Positions 42,366 to 51,020 of a stretch of 64,000 nucleotides of DNA are shown here, in pieces. Under the pieces are notes generated by a model, which saw nothing but the letters and a program-made list of their open reading frames with translations, was not told where the DNA came from and searched no databases. The DNA lies in the NCBI RefSeq assembly GCF_007829955.1, contig NZ_VIWX01000002.1:992001-1056000 (forward strand), written 5' to 3'. Each line of letters starts with the position of its first letter. The stretch's first letter is position 1. Made by a program: the position numbers and the translations under genes. The stretch is from Saccharopolyspora dendranthemae. GTDB taxonomy: Bacteria; Actinomycetota; Actinomycetes; Mycobacteriales; Pseudonocardiaceae.

Positions 42366-42779
42366 ATGACTACTCCTTCCGCGCCTGCGTTGAACTGGTC
42401 GCTGATCGTGCTGCTCGGGGTGTTCGCCCTGGTGCGGCCGATCCTGAACATCACGGGCGGGATGGACCTGCTCGGCAGACCGGTGGGGCCGGTGTTGCTG
42501 ACGGTCCTGATCTCGGCCGCTTGGATCGCGGTGGTGGTGTGGCGGCGCAGCGCTCGTCCCGTGCTGACCTTGACCTGCGCGGGGCTGGTGTACGGGGTGC
42601 TGGCGGTGGTGCTGAGCGCGGTGCTCTCGCCGATCTTGGACGGTGAGCTGAGCGGGCCGCTGGCCACGCCTGGTGACATCGGTGTCGTGATGGTGCTGCT
42701 GGTCAACGCGGTCTGGGGCGCGGCTGCGGGTCTGGTGGCGTTGGCGGTGGAGTCGCGTCGGGAGAGCCTGCGCCGGTGA
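42366..42779 (+). CDS. Small integral membrane protein
   Basis: 137 residues with four hydrophobic helices (about 12-28, 42-58, 68-90, 102-125) and a short basic tail (ESRRESLRR). No family recognized. ATG 42366. Divergent from the steroid-dehydrogenase-like gene; it ends 7 bp before the convergent secreted lipase. Confidence 0.7.
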   Translation: MTTPSAPALNWSLIVLLGVFALVRPILNITGGMDLLGRPVGPVLLTVLISAAWIAVVVWRRSARPVLTLTCAGLVYGVLAVVLSAVLSPILDGELSGPLATPGDIGVVMVLLVNAVWGAAAGLVALAVESRRESLRR

Positions 42780-42785
42780 GTGCGC

Positions 42786-43883
42786 TCAGCGCTGGTCGTG
42801 GTGTTCGAAGATGACTTCGGGGTTGTGGGGTGTGGGGCCGTCCAGGAGCGGTTGCGGGAGGCCGCGCAGATGGTGGTCGAAGAAGGCGGCGACGTAGTCG
42901 CGGGTGATCTTCGTGGTGCGGTGGCTGTCGAGGTCTTCGCCGGGCAGCTTGCTGCCGAGCTGTTCGAAGAGGCTTGAGAAGTCGGTGAACGAGGCGTGGT
43001 CGGTCGCTGCGACGGTGAGCCAGCGTCGCCAGCCGGTGAGGTGGGTCCAGCTGGTGTCCCAGGTGTGGTCGATGCCGCCGGGCCGGTGTGCGGGGGCGCC
43101 GATGAGCATGAAGGGGCGGTCGAGGTCGTCGGTGAGGGGCGGGGCGAAGGTTCCGTCGAGGTTGATGCCTGCGGTGACGCGGGGGTCGTTGTGCAGGACT
43201 TGGGTGGTGCTGGCGCCGCCGGTGGAGTGGCCGGCCATGCCGATCCGGTTCGGGCGCAGTGGTGTTCGCTCGGGTAGTTCGTTGAGCAGGAAGGTGACGT
43301 CGTCGGCGCGGGTGCGTTGGACGGTGGTCTGGTCGTTGAGCTCGCAGGCGAGGCAGGTGGTGAGGCGTCCGTCGGGGAATTCGGTGGCGACGGATTCGTA
43401 GTTGTGCCCGATGGCGGCGACGGTGTAGCCGCGGCTGGCGAGGTCTTCGGCGAGGCCGGTGAGTGCGGCGCGGGGTTGCTTGAAGCCGGGTGAGAGCACG
43501 ATGAGCGGGAGGGTGGGTGCGGTCGGTGGTGCGTTGGTGTGAGCGTGAGTGCGGGTGGTGCTGAGGGTGTCGTCGGGTAGTTCGGGGAGGCCTTCGAGGT
43601 AGTCGAGGGTTGCGCGGGATTCGGCCGGGGTGAGGTATGGCGCTGGTGGCCGGTCGGGGTGTGCTGTGGGGTACCAGAGGGTGGTCATGAGTTCGCGTGG
43701 TTGTTGCGGGACCCAGGGGTCGGGGCGTTGGTGGTCGACGAGGTGCAGGCGTGTGTGGCCGATGGGCAGTGCTCCGGTGGGTTCGGGGAGCGCGGGTCGG
43801 GGTGGTGCGGCGGTGGCGCCGAGCGTGGTGAGGGCCGCGGCGGTGGTGGTGAGGGCGAGTGCGGTGAGCCGGGTTGGTCGCAT
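42786..43883 (-). CDS. Secreted alpha/beta hydrolase of the PAF-acetylhydrolase/lipase type
   Basis: A 365-residue secreted hydrolase: signal peptide (1-28), then an alpha/beta fold with nucleophile in GMAGHSTGGAST, acid in INLDGTF and His in TDHASFTDF. LPLIVLSPGFKQPR holds the oxyanion strand. The set matches plasma-type platelet-activating factor acetylhydrolases (ester hydrolysis of short sn-2 chains or small polyesters). ATG 43883 is chosen because the signal peptide begins here. Confidence 0.82.
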   Translation of the reverse strand: MRPTRLTALALTTTAAALTTLGATAAPPRPALPEPTGALPIGHTRLHLVDHQRPDPWVPQQPRELMTTLWYPTAHPDRPPAPYLTPAESRATLDYLEGLPELPDDTLSTTRTHAHTNAPPTAPTLPLIVLSPGFKQPRAALTGLAEDLASRGYTVAAIGHNYESVATEFPDGRLTTCLACELNDQTTVQRTRADDVTFLLNELPERTPLRPNRIGMAGHSTGGASTTQVLHNDPRVTAGINLDGTFAPPLTDDLDRPFMLIGAPAHRPGGIDHTWDTSWTHLTGWRRWLTVAATDHASFTDFSSLFEQLGSKLPGEDLDSHRTTKITRDYVAAFFDHHLRGLPQPLLDGPTPHNPEVIFEHHDQR

Positions 43884-44043
43884 ACCGGGAGTGTGGCGTT
43901 GGCGAGGTGCGGTTGCCTCGGGGTGAACCCTGATCGTGTCCCGCGTGTGGATCTGGTGCTCCCCTGGCGCAATTCGGTGGAGTGGCCGGGTGGTGGGTGC
44001 TAGGTTCTCGGTGGCCGTGAGACTTCTCGAGGAGGTGGTACCC

Positions 44044-44097
44044 GTGATCGCAGTGTTGACGTGGGCGCTCCCCTCCCGGGCCGCGGTCGGGCGATAG
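44044..44097 (+). CDS. Possible 17-residue leader peptide
   Basis: GTG 44044 opens VIAVLTWALPSRAAVGR, with GAGGAGG about 9 nt upstream, 49 bp before the next gene. Its codons run into a 9-bp stem (GGCGCTCCC at 44064-44072 with GGGAGCGCC at 44109-44117). The layout is that of a translated leader controlling the gene at 44146, but no clear amino-acid bias points to a signal. Confidence 0.35.
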   Translation: MIAVLTWALPSRAAVGR

Positions 44098-44145
44098 GCA
44101 GGTCGTCCGGGAGCGCCGTTGCAGCGACTCCCGAGAGGCACGACC

Positions 44146-44880
44146 ATGCATGTCATTTCTGAGGCCCGTCTCGATGACGGTGTTGTCGAACGCGGATTCA
44201 CCCTGGCCGGGGTTCCCGGCATTCTGTGGAAGCCGGCGTGCGCGTCCGAGTCCGAGCCGGTGCCGCTGGTTCTGCTCGGTCTCCCTCCCCTGGGTGTGGC
44301 CGCGATGTATCCGCGACTGGTGGCCCGGGCGGAGGCCTGTGCGGCGGTGGGTTTGGCCGCAGTCACCCTCGAGCTTCCGGGAAGCGGCGATCGGCCGCCG
44401 TTGCCCGGCGTGCAGCGGGCTCGGGCGCAGCTGTGGCGGGCGCGGGCGGCCGGTGAGCCGGTGGGTGATGCGCTCGTGGAGTCTCTGGTGGTGCCGCTGG
44501 TCGAAGCGGCGGTTCCGGAATGGCGGGCGTTGTTGGACGCTGTGCTGCTGTTGCCGGAGATCGGTGGTCCGGTCGGCTTGTCCGGTGGGGTGATCTCGCT
44601 GGGTGTCCGGCTCCTGGTGGTCGAGCCGCGCATTGCGGCGGCGGTTCTGTTCGCCGGGAGCGTGGTGCCTCGGGTGACGGTCGAGGAGGCCGGGAGGGTG
44701 AGGGTGCCGCTGCGCGTGTTGTTGCAGTGGGATGACGAGGGCAATGACCGGTGGGCGTCGCTGGAGTTGTTCGACGCTTTCGGTTCGGAGGAGAAGTCGT
44801 TGCACGCCAACATGGGCGGGCACACCGGTGTTCCGGCTTCCGAGGGGCTGGCGGCCACGCGGTTTTTACCCGGCACCTGA
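44146..44880 (+). CDS. Alpha/beta hydrolase-like protein
   Basis: A 244-residue protein with an alpha/beta-hydrolase pattern: VPLVLLGLPPLG (oxyanion strand), LELPGSGDRPPLP, nucleophile elbow GLSGGVISLGV (about S145), acid probably in LLQWDDEGNDR and a late HTGVP for the His. It resembles dienelactone-hydrolase-like or acyl-CoA hydrolase proteins, but no specific family is certain. ATG 44146 has GAGAGG 7 nt upstream. Confidence 0.65.
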   Translation: MHVISEARLDDGVVERGFTLAGVPGILWKPACASESEPVPLVLLGLPPLGVAAMYPRLVARAEACAAVGLAAVTLELPGSGDRPPLPGVQRARAQLWRARAAGEPVGDALVESLVVPLVEAAVPEWRALLDAVLLLPEIGGPVGLSGGVISLGVRLLVVEPRIAAAVLFAGSVVPRVTVEEAGRVRVPLRVLLQWDDEGNDRWASLELFDAFGSEEKSLHANMGGHTGVPASEGLAATRFLPGT

Positions 44881-44941
44881 GGTGAGGCCGGTGTTGTCGG
44901 TGCTCGGGGTCCTCGTGGGTGTTCCGCGCCGGTTGCTCGTG

Positions 44942-45232
44942 TCAGAGGCCGTCGACGAACGTGACGCGTCTGTCGAGCGCGTGCTCCCGCACCCGGAGGG
45001 CTTCGGCGTACTCGGGCGAGGCGTACCACTCGTGTGCGCGCTCCAGGGAGGCGAACTCGGCGACGATCACGCGTTGTCCGGCTGGCCGGGCGCCTTCGAC
45101 GACCTCGGTCGTGCCGCCTCTGGCGAGGTAGCGCCCGCCGTACTGGGCGAGGGACGTTTCGGCGAGGGACTGGTACCTGCCGAGTGACGACTCGTCGACG
45201 ATCTGGACCTCGGAGATCACGTATGCGGTCAC
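44942..45232 (-). CDS. DUF1330 family protein
   Basis: A 96-residue ferredoxin-like dimeric alpha-beta protein of DUF1330: AYVISEVQIVDESSLGRY, then GGRYLARGG and VIVAEFASLERAHEWYASPEYAEAL, all typical. The function of the family is unknown. GTG 45232 is used; a GTG four codons later has better spacing to GAGGGG. Confidence 0.85.
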   Translation of the reverse strand: MTAYVISEVQIVDESSLGRYQSLAETSLAQYGGRYLARGGTTEVVEGARPAGQRVIVAEFASLERAHEWYASPEYAEALRVREHALDRRVTFVDGL

Positions 45233-45444
45233 CCCTCGATCATGGCAGGAGTGCCGGCGTCCTGTAGTGATTCCGCCGCATGCCCGCGAGTGGAACGGCT
45301 CCTGTCGAGCTCCGTCCGGAGGAGCTGGTGCGGGAGCGGGCGGAGCTGGGATGGTCGTTCGAGGTGGGCCACGCGGTGTGGCCGTTTTTTCTGGGTGCGG
45401 GTTGCCGAAGCCGGTGGTGGTTGTTGTGCGGAGGGAGTGGGTCT

Positions 45445-46437
45445 GTGCGGTCGGTTCGGGAGATGGCTGATCTGGTGACGCCGATGTCGATCCGGGTGGC
45501 TGCGACGTTGGGGTTGGTCGAGCGTGCCGGGGACGGGGGTGCCACGGCGGAGCGGCTCGCTGCGGAGGTCGGGGCGTGTGCGTCTGCTCTGCGGCGGTTG
45601 CTGGATCACCTGGTCGCGGTCGGTGTTTTCGACTTCGATGCGCTCTCGGGACGGTTTCGGCCCACGCGGCTCGGTGCTCAGATGGGTGAGGCCGGGCGGG
45701 ACGGCATCAATTTGCTGCTGGACATCAACAGCGCTGGTGGTCGTGCGGAGCTGGCTTTCGTCGAGCTTCTCGGGACGGTGACCACGGGGGCACCTGCGTA
45801 TCCGCGGCGGTACGGGCGGGATTTCTGGTCGGATCTCGATGTTCACCCGGAGTTGCGGCGGACGTTCGACGCCCAGATGAGCTGGCGGTTTCGCGCGCAG
45901 GCACCGCAGATCGCCGAGCAGTTCGACTGGGGTCGCTTCGGGGACGTCGTGGACGTGGGAGGTGGTGATGGGTTGTTGCTGGTGGAGATCCTGCGCGCCC
46001 ACCCTGGTGTGAGGGGGCGGGTGGTGGATCTGGCGCCTGCTGCTGCGGCGGCTGGTGAGCGGTTCGCGGCCGCTGGGATGCGGGATCGGGCGGTGGCTGT
46101 TGCGGGGAGCTTCTTCGGTGCTCTGCCGGCTGGTGGGGATGTTTACGTGTTGTCGGACATCGTGCACGACTGGGATGACGAGCATGCTCGGGTGATCTTG
46201 GAGGGGTGTTGTCGGGCTGCGGGGCCTGGCGGTGCGGTGGTGGTGATCGAACCGGTGCGGGGTCGGGCGGTGGGTACGGCGATGGACTTGTTCATGTTGA
46301 TGTGCTTCGGGGGTCGGGAGCGCACGGTGGAGGAGCTGGTGGAGTTGGCCGGTGGGTGCGGGTTGGTGGTGTCCGGTTCGTCGCGGGTGTCGGAGGGGCG
46401 CACGGCGGTGGAGTTCGCGGTGGCGTCTGCGGGGTGA
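45445..46437 (+). CDS. SAM-dependent O-methyltransferase
   Basis: A 330-residue small-molecule O-methyltransferase: an N-terminal winged-helix dimerization domain (1-90, SALRRLLDHLVAVGVF), SAM loop DVGGGDG (170-176) and catalytic His H241 in DIVHDWDDEHARVIL. Relatives methylate hydroxyls of polyketides and aromatic metabolites. GTG 45445 has GGAGGGAG 7 nt upstream; the frame stays open to 45280, but that extension is unlike the family. No biosynthetic cluster is next to it. Confidence 0.88.
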   Translation: MRSVREMADLVTPMSIRVAATLGLVERAGDGGATAERLAAEVGACASALRRLLDHLVAVGVFDFDALSGRFRPTRLGAQMGEAGRDGINLLLDINSAGGRAELAFVELLGTVTTGAPAYPRRYGRDFWSDLDVHPELRRTFDAQMSWRFRAQAPQIAEQFDWGRFGDVVDVGGGDGLLLVEILRAHPGVRGRVVDLAPAAAAAGERFAAAGMRDRAVAVAGSFFGALPAGGDVYVLSDIVHDWDDEHARVILEGCCRAAGPGGAVVVIEPVRGRAVGTAMDLFMLMCFGGRERTVEELVELAGGCGLVVSGSSRVSEGRTAVEFAVASAG

Positions 46438-46511
46438 TGGGTCGGGTGGAACCGGGTTCGGGGTGTGGTGCGTCGGAGCGGTGAGTGCGCCGGTTCGAGA
46501 GGAGTGCCGTG

Positions 46512-46970
46512 GTGAACGACGCTTGGCCCGAGATGGTGGATGGTTGGGAGTTGGCCCGTTCTCAGGGGCGGGAGACCTATCGCATGCGGTTGGCCAACAA
46601 CGTGACGGTGTTCGCGATTTGGGAGGCCGCTGCGGGTGCGGGCCGGGTCAAGGCGCGGGTGGGTTCCTCGGGGTTGGGTCGGGAGCTGACCTGCAGCCGG
46701 GTGGATTTCCGGGATCGCGAGGCGTTTTGGACGGCGGCGTGGTGCGTGGTGGAGATGGCCGCGAACCTGCCGCTGTTCGAGGGTGCTGCGGAGAGTTCGG
46801 CGGATTCGCTGGTGCGGGAGCGTGTTGCCGGGTGCGTGGAGGTCGACGCGGAGTCGTTGACGTTCACGCTGGTCAGTGGCCGGAGAATGACCGTGGTGCT
46901 GTCTGGTGAGCAGGCGGCGGATCTGTCGCGTGGGATCGAGGCGGCGGGCCGGGCGGCCGTTTCGAGCTGA
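46512..46970 (+). CDS. Hypothetical protein
   Basis: A 152-residue soluble protein of beta-rich pattern: WPEMVDGWELARSQGRETYRMRLANNVTVFAIWEAA, later RVDFRDREAFWTAAW and LTFTLVSGRRMTVVLSGEQAADL. No family is recognized, no membrane or signal segment. GTG 46512 fits GAGAGGAG best (7 nt); GTG 46509 is adjacent. It follows the methyltransferase by 74 bp. Confidence 0.65.
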   Translation: MNDAWPEMVDGWELARSQGRETYRMRLANNVTVFAIWEAAAGAGRVKARVGSSGLGRELTCSRVDFRDREAFWTAAWCVVEMAANLPLFEGAAESSADSLVRERVAGCVEVDAESLTFTLVSGRRMTVVLSGEQAADLSRGIEAAGRAAVSS

Positions 46971-46980
46971 GCGCGTGGCC

Positions 46981-48393
46981 TCACGCGGTGGTGCGCAGCG
47001 CCTCGCGCACGGCGGCGATGGCGCGGGTGACGTCTTCGTCGCTGGTGCGCCAGTTGACCACCGAGATGCGCATGGCCCGCATCCCGTTCCACGTCGTCGG
47101 GCCGAACCACGCTTGCCCGGAGCGTTGGACCACTTCGATGACCTGCTCGGTGCGTGCGTCGTGCCGGCCTTCGGGGTCGAGGAAGCGCACGAGGCCCTGG
47201 TTGATCTCAGGCGTGACGAGCAGCTGCGCACCTTCGAGGGCTCCGATCCCGGTTGCCAGTCGGTGCGCGTGGTCGCTGCAGCGCTCGACCATCTCCGCGA
47301 TGCCACGCCGGCCCAGTGCCCGGATCGCGGCGTAGACCGGCACCGCCCGCCCGCGTCGTGACCACTCGGGGTTCCAGTCGATCTCGTCGCGCGCGGGCTG
47401 TTGCGCGTCGTCGTGCTGGTCGGCGTGGATGAGGTAGTCGGCGCGGGTGGACATCGCTGCGTGGTGCGCCTCGGGGTGGGCCACGAAGACGAGCCCGGAG
47501 TCGAAGGGCACGTTGAGCCACTTGTGGCCATCGGTGGTCCAGGAATCGGCGTGCTCGATGCCGTCGAGCAGGTGGCGGTAGCGGTCGCTGGTCCCGGCCC
47601 ACAGTCCGAAAGCGCCGTCAACGTGGACCCATGCGCCGTGGTGGTGGGCGATCTGGCAGGCCTCGGTGAAGGAGTCGAACGCGCCGGTGTTGATCTCCCC
47701 TGCTTGCAGGCACACGATCGTCGGGCCGTGCGGTTCGGCGAGCTCTCGTTCTAGCGCGGCCAGGTCCATGCGCCCGTGTTCGTCGCCGCCGGTGCTGCGC
47801 AGGCAGTTGGTGCCCAGCCCCAGGAGGCGAACGGCTCGCCGGATCGAGGCGTGCTCATCACCGGAGGTGAGCACCCGCAAGCCCGGTGCTCCCACGAGTC
47901 CCTGGCGTTCGACGTCCCAGCCCTGATCACCCAGCAGTTGGTGGCGTGCGGCGGCCAGCGCGGTGACGTGGGCCTGCTGGGCGCCGGTGGTGAAGGCGAA
48001 CGAGACTTGCGCCGGTAGGTTCAGGAGTCGTGCGAGCCAGTCGCCGGTGATCTCTTCGATGATCGCTGCGGCGGGGCGGCATGCGTGCAGCGCGGCGTTG
48101 TGGTTCCAGGTCGAGGTCAGCCAGTCGGCGGCTAGTGCTGCGGGCAGTCCACCGCCGATCACCCAGCCGAAGAACCGGCCTCCTGCGCTGGCGAGCACAC
48201 CGGCGTCGCTGTCGCGCACGAGCTCGTCGATCACCTGCGTGTCGTCGCAGCCCCGCTCCGGTAGATCCCGCTTCAGCGCCTCGCGCAGTTGCGCCGGGGT
48301 CGCGCTGGCCGCGACCGGTCGGTCCTGGAGGCCGTCGAGGAATGACGCGGCGTGCGCGGCGGTGTGTTCCAGCAGCGGGCGGTGGGTGCTCAT
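46981..48393 (-). CDS. PLP-dependent group II amino-acid decarboxylase family protein
   Basis: A 470-residue fold-type I PLP enzyme like aromatic-L-amino-acid and glutamate decarboxylases. The cofactor lysine is K291 (TTDGHKWLNVP), with HVDGAFG (D259) under the ring and FAFTTGAQQAHVTALAAAR for the phosphate. The substrate cannot be told from sequence: aromatic amino acids, 2,4-diaminobutyrate or cysteine sulfinate are possible. ATG 48393 has GGAGG 5 nt upstream. Confidence 0.85.
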   Translation of the reverse strand: MSTHRPLLEHTAAHAASFLDGLQDRPVAASATPAQLREALKRDLPERGCDDTQVIDELVRDSDAGVLASAGGRFFGWVIGGGLPAALAADWLTSTWNHNAALHACRPAAAIIEEITGDWLARLLNLPAQVSFAFTTGAQQAHVTALAAARHQLLGDQGWDVERQGLVGAPGLRVLTSGDEHASIRRAVRLLGLGTNCLRSTGGDEHGRMDLAALERELAEPHGPTIVCLQAGEINTGAFDSFTEACQIAHHHGAWVHVDGAFGLWAGTSDRYRHLLDGIEHADSWTTDGHKWLNVPFDSGLVFVAHPEAHHAAMSTRADYLIHADQHDDAQQPARDEIDWNPEWSRRGRAVPVYAAIRALGRRGIAEMVERCSDHAHRLATGIGALEGAQLLVTPEINQGLVRFLDPEGRHDARTEQVIEVVQRSGQAWFGPTTWNGMRAMRISVVNWRTSDEDVTRAIAAVREALRTTA

Positions 48394-48541
48394 CGGACCT
48401 CCGGGGATGCGGTCCTGCCGATGCTGGCCCGCCACGCGGCCGAGTGCTGGCGATTTTCGGTCTTCGCGCTCGTGTTGACTCTGGTGAGGGCGTTGCAGGT
48501 GACCGGTCGGGTGGGTGCGTGACCGGTCACCTGCTGGTGGC

Positions 48542-49534
48542 TCAGAACTGGACTGTGCGGCCTTCGGTGGCGGCCTGTTCGGCGGTGTAGGTGACGCCGT
48601 GGACCTTGAGGTCGTGGGGGTCCAGGACGGTGATCTGGCCGCCGTCGTTGCCGAGTTCGAAGTGCTCGGTTGCCGGGATCTGCAGGGTTTGGCCGGCTGC
48701 GATGTCGGGCACCGGCAGGGGCATGGTGTTCTTCCGGGCGTCGGCGAGGGTCCAGCCGGCGAGGGAGATCGTGTGGTCGGAGGTGTTGAGCAGGGTGATG
48801 GTTTCGTTCTCCCTGCCGCCTCCGACGGGGTTGACCATGGCGGCCACGACCCGGATCGAGGCGGTTTCGGTGTCTTCGGGTGCCGGCAGGGCGTGGCCGG
48901 TCTCGTCGTCGGTGTGCCAGGACTGGGTTTGGAAGGCCATGAAGACCGCGACCCAGCGGTTCTCGTCACCGAAGTGCAGGAGCAGTCCGCCGTCCTGCCA
49001 GACGCCGTCGTCTTCCTGGTACTGCTCGCTGTTGCCCTGGTTCATGTGGACGTTGTGGACGCCGTTGCCGGGTTGGAAGCCGAAGATCTTGTCGGGGTTG
49101 TCTTCGGGTCCCCAGGGTTCGCCGTAGAGGTAGGCGGTGGCGGTGGGGTCTTGCTGGGCGCGGCGGACGTAGTGGTCGAGGAAGTCGGCGAGGTCGTTGT
49201 TGGGGCCTTCGGCGTCGGGTGGGACGGGCCGCATCTGCTCGCGGGTGACGACGTTGGCGCGCAAGTAGTCGAGTGCGGCGCCGCCGGGTTGGGAGTCGAG
49301 CTTGTTCCAGCCTGAGCCTGCGGGTGGGAGTGCGGCGGTGAGCGGGTGCTGGAGGTTGTCGGCGGCGAAGTAGAGCAGGTCTGAGGGCTGTTGGCTGGAT
49401 TCGACGTTGACCGCGGCGCGGTAGTGGCGGTCGTCGTTGTCGACGAGGTGGATTTGGTAGTGCGGGGTGTCGCCGGTTTCGCGGCGGACGTCGATGACGC
49501 GTGCGCTGAGCACGCCGTAGGACGTCAACGGCAT
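48542..49534 (-). CDS. DUF2278 family protein with lamin-tail-like domain
   Basis: A 330-residue protein: N-terminal DUF2278 part (about 1-220, SYGVLSARVIDVRRETGDTPHYQIHLV and later FGFQPGNGVHNVHMNQGN), then a C-terminal beta-sandwich with the lamin-tail pattern (ITLLNTSDHTISLAGWTLAD, about 255-320). No signal peptide. ATG 49534 has GGGGGAGA upstream. Function unknown; lamin-tail domains often bind surfaces or nucleic acids. Confidence 0.78.
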   Translation of the reverse strand: MPLTSYGVLSARVIDVRRETGDTPHYQIHLVDNDDRHYRAAVNVESSQQPSDLLYFAADNLQHPLTAALPPAGSGWNKLDSQPGGAALDYLRANVVTREQMRPVPPDAEGPNNDLADFLDHYVRRAQQDPTATAYLYGEPWGPEDNPDKIFGFQPGNGVHNVHMNQGNSEQYQEDDGVWQDGGLLLHFGDENRWVAVFMAFQTQSWHTDDETGHALPAPEDTETASIRVVAAMVNPVGGGRENETITLLNTSDHTISLAGWTLADARKNTMPLPVPDIAAGQTLQIPATEHFELGNDGGQITVLDPHDLKVHGVTYTAEQAATEGRTVQF

Positions 49535-49762
49535 GGTGGTCTCCCCCATTGAGCTGGTCGGCGCTGTGCGGTGATCACCTTGGTGTGGACGTGGGGAGCA
49601 GGGCAATAGTCTCTTCGGCTGATTGACGGTGGTTCGCGTGGGGTTCACCGGCCGTTCAGGGGCCTGAGGCTGACCGGTGGGGTGCGGGCGGCGGCCACGA
49701 GCGTTGACTTCCAGTTATGTCGAGGTTTTAGCGTGACTTCGACGACGGCGGAAGGAGTTCAC

Positions 49763-50647
49763 GTGCGTGGCGAGTGGAGTGCGGGCCGGGTCGGTGTGGC
49801 GTTGGACGTCGACCGGGATGGTGATCACCTGCGGCAGGCCGCGGAAGCCGAAGCCCTCGGCTACACGGCGCTGTGGGTGCTGGGCGGGCAGCTGGACACC
49901 CTCGATCCGCTCGCGGAGCTGGTGCGTGCGACCCGGACGGTGGCGGTGGCGCCGGGGATCATCCCGCTGGACCGGTTCGGTGCCGACGAGGTGGCGGAGC
50001 TGTTCGAGCGGGTGGAGGCCGAGGCGCCGGGGAGGCTGTTCACCGGTTTCGGCGGGTTGCAGGCTCGTCCTGTCTCGGCGACCCGGGAGGTCTTGGACGG
50101 GCTGGACGGTCGGATTCCCGCGTCGAGGCGGCTGCTGGCCGCGCTCGGTCCGCGCAAGCTGGATCTGGCGCGCGACAGTGCGGCGGGCGCGATCACCATG
50201 CTGGTCACGCCGGAGTACACGGCTCAGGCGCGTGCGCGGCTGGGGCCCGACGCCGTTCTGGTCGTCTGCCAGTTGGTGGCGCTCGATGAGGACCGGTCCC
50301 GAGCCCGGGAGACGCTGCGGGGCCCGCTGGGCTTCCTGGTCGGTTCGGAGGTGACCGGCTATGCGGCGAACATGCGTCGCATGGGGTTCGCCGACGCCGA
50401 CATCACCGGTCTCGGCGACCGGTTCGTCGACGCCGTCACCTCGAGCGGGCAACCCGGCACGGTCGCCGAGGACGTGGCGGCACACCTTCGGGCAGGCGCC
50501 GACCACGTCGTGCTCTGCGCGCAGTCCGACGGCCACCAGCCCGGTCCGATCCAGCTGGCCCGCACGATGGCGGGTCTGCTCCCCCAGCTGCGCGGCGGTC
50601 ACATTGCGGGCCTGCCGCGCGTCATGCGGGGCAAGGACCGGTCGTGA
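49763..50647 (+). CDS. LLM-class F420-dependent oxidoreductase
   Basis: A 294-residue TIM-barrel flavin/F420 enzyme of the luciferase-like monooxygenase class: VGVALDVDRDGDHLRQAAEAEALGYTALWV at the start, then RTVAVAPGIIPLDRF and APGRLFTGFGG, matching the TIGR03620-type subfamily. It should use coenzyme F420 as hydride carrier. GTG 49763 has GAAGGAG 5 nt upstream. The small membrane protein follows 13 bp later, so they are probably cotranscribed. Substrate unknown. Confidence 0.85.
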   Translation: MRGEWSAGRVGVALDVDRDGDHLRQAAEAEALGYTALWVLGGQLDTLDPLAELVRATRTVAVAPGIIPLDRFGADEVAELFERVEAEAPGRLFTGFGGLQARPVSATREVLDGLDGRIPASRRLLAALGPRKLDLARDSAAGAITMLVTPEYTAQARARLGPDAVLVVCQLVALDEDRSRARETLRGPLGFLVGSEVTGYAANMRRMGFADADITGLGDRFVDAVTSSGQPGTVAEDVAAHLRAGADHVVLCAQSDGHQPGPIQLARTMAGLLPQLRGGHIAGLPRVMRGKDRS

Positions 50648-50660
50648 AGGGATGTGGGTG

Positions 50661-51011
50661 ATGTTCGTCGTCTACGTGGTCGTGGTGGCCGTGACCGCGC
50701 TGTTCAACGCGGTCAGCGCGGGGCTGGACCTCGCCGGTTACCGGCAGGTCCGGGACAACGCCGAGGCCAACGGTGTGCCTGTGGGGTGGTTGCCGACGCT
50801 GGGGGTGCTCAAGGGTGCTGGGGCCGTGGGGCTGCTGGCCGGGTTGGTGGGTGTGCCGGTGATCGGGGCGCTGGCGGCGGCAGGTCTGGTGGTGTTCTTC
50901 GTCGGCGCGATGGTGGTGCACGCCCGCGCCCGGACGTGGAGCACGAGTGCTCCGGCGGTGCTGTTCTTGGGGTTGGCGGCGGGTTCGCTGTGGCTGGGCC
51001 TGGCGGTGTGA
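50661..51011 (+). CDS. DoxX-like four-helix membrane protein
   Basis: 116 residues with four hydrophobic helices and the DoxX-like traits: VTALFNAVSAGLDLAGYRQVRDNAEANGVP after TM1, then GVLKGAGAVGLLAGL. Such proteins are often beside redox enzymes. ATG 50661 is preferred to 50652 because GAAGGG is then 9 nt upstream. It ends 9 bp before the converging ArsR-SRPBCC gene. Confidence 0.75.
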   Translation: MFVVYVVVVAVTALFNAVSAGLDLAGYRQVRDNAEANGVPVGWLPTLGVLKGAGAVGLLAGLVGVPVIGALAAAGLVVFFVGAMVVHARARTWSTSAPAVLFLGLAAGSLWLGLAV

Positions 51012-51020
51012 GGCCGGGCG

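Noticed and set aside
45280..45444. N-terminal extension of the O-methyltransferase to 45280
   Set aside because: GGAGGGAG precedes GTG 45445 and the extension does not resemble the dimerization domain.
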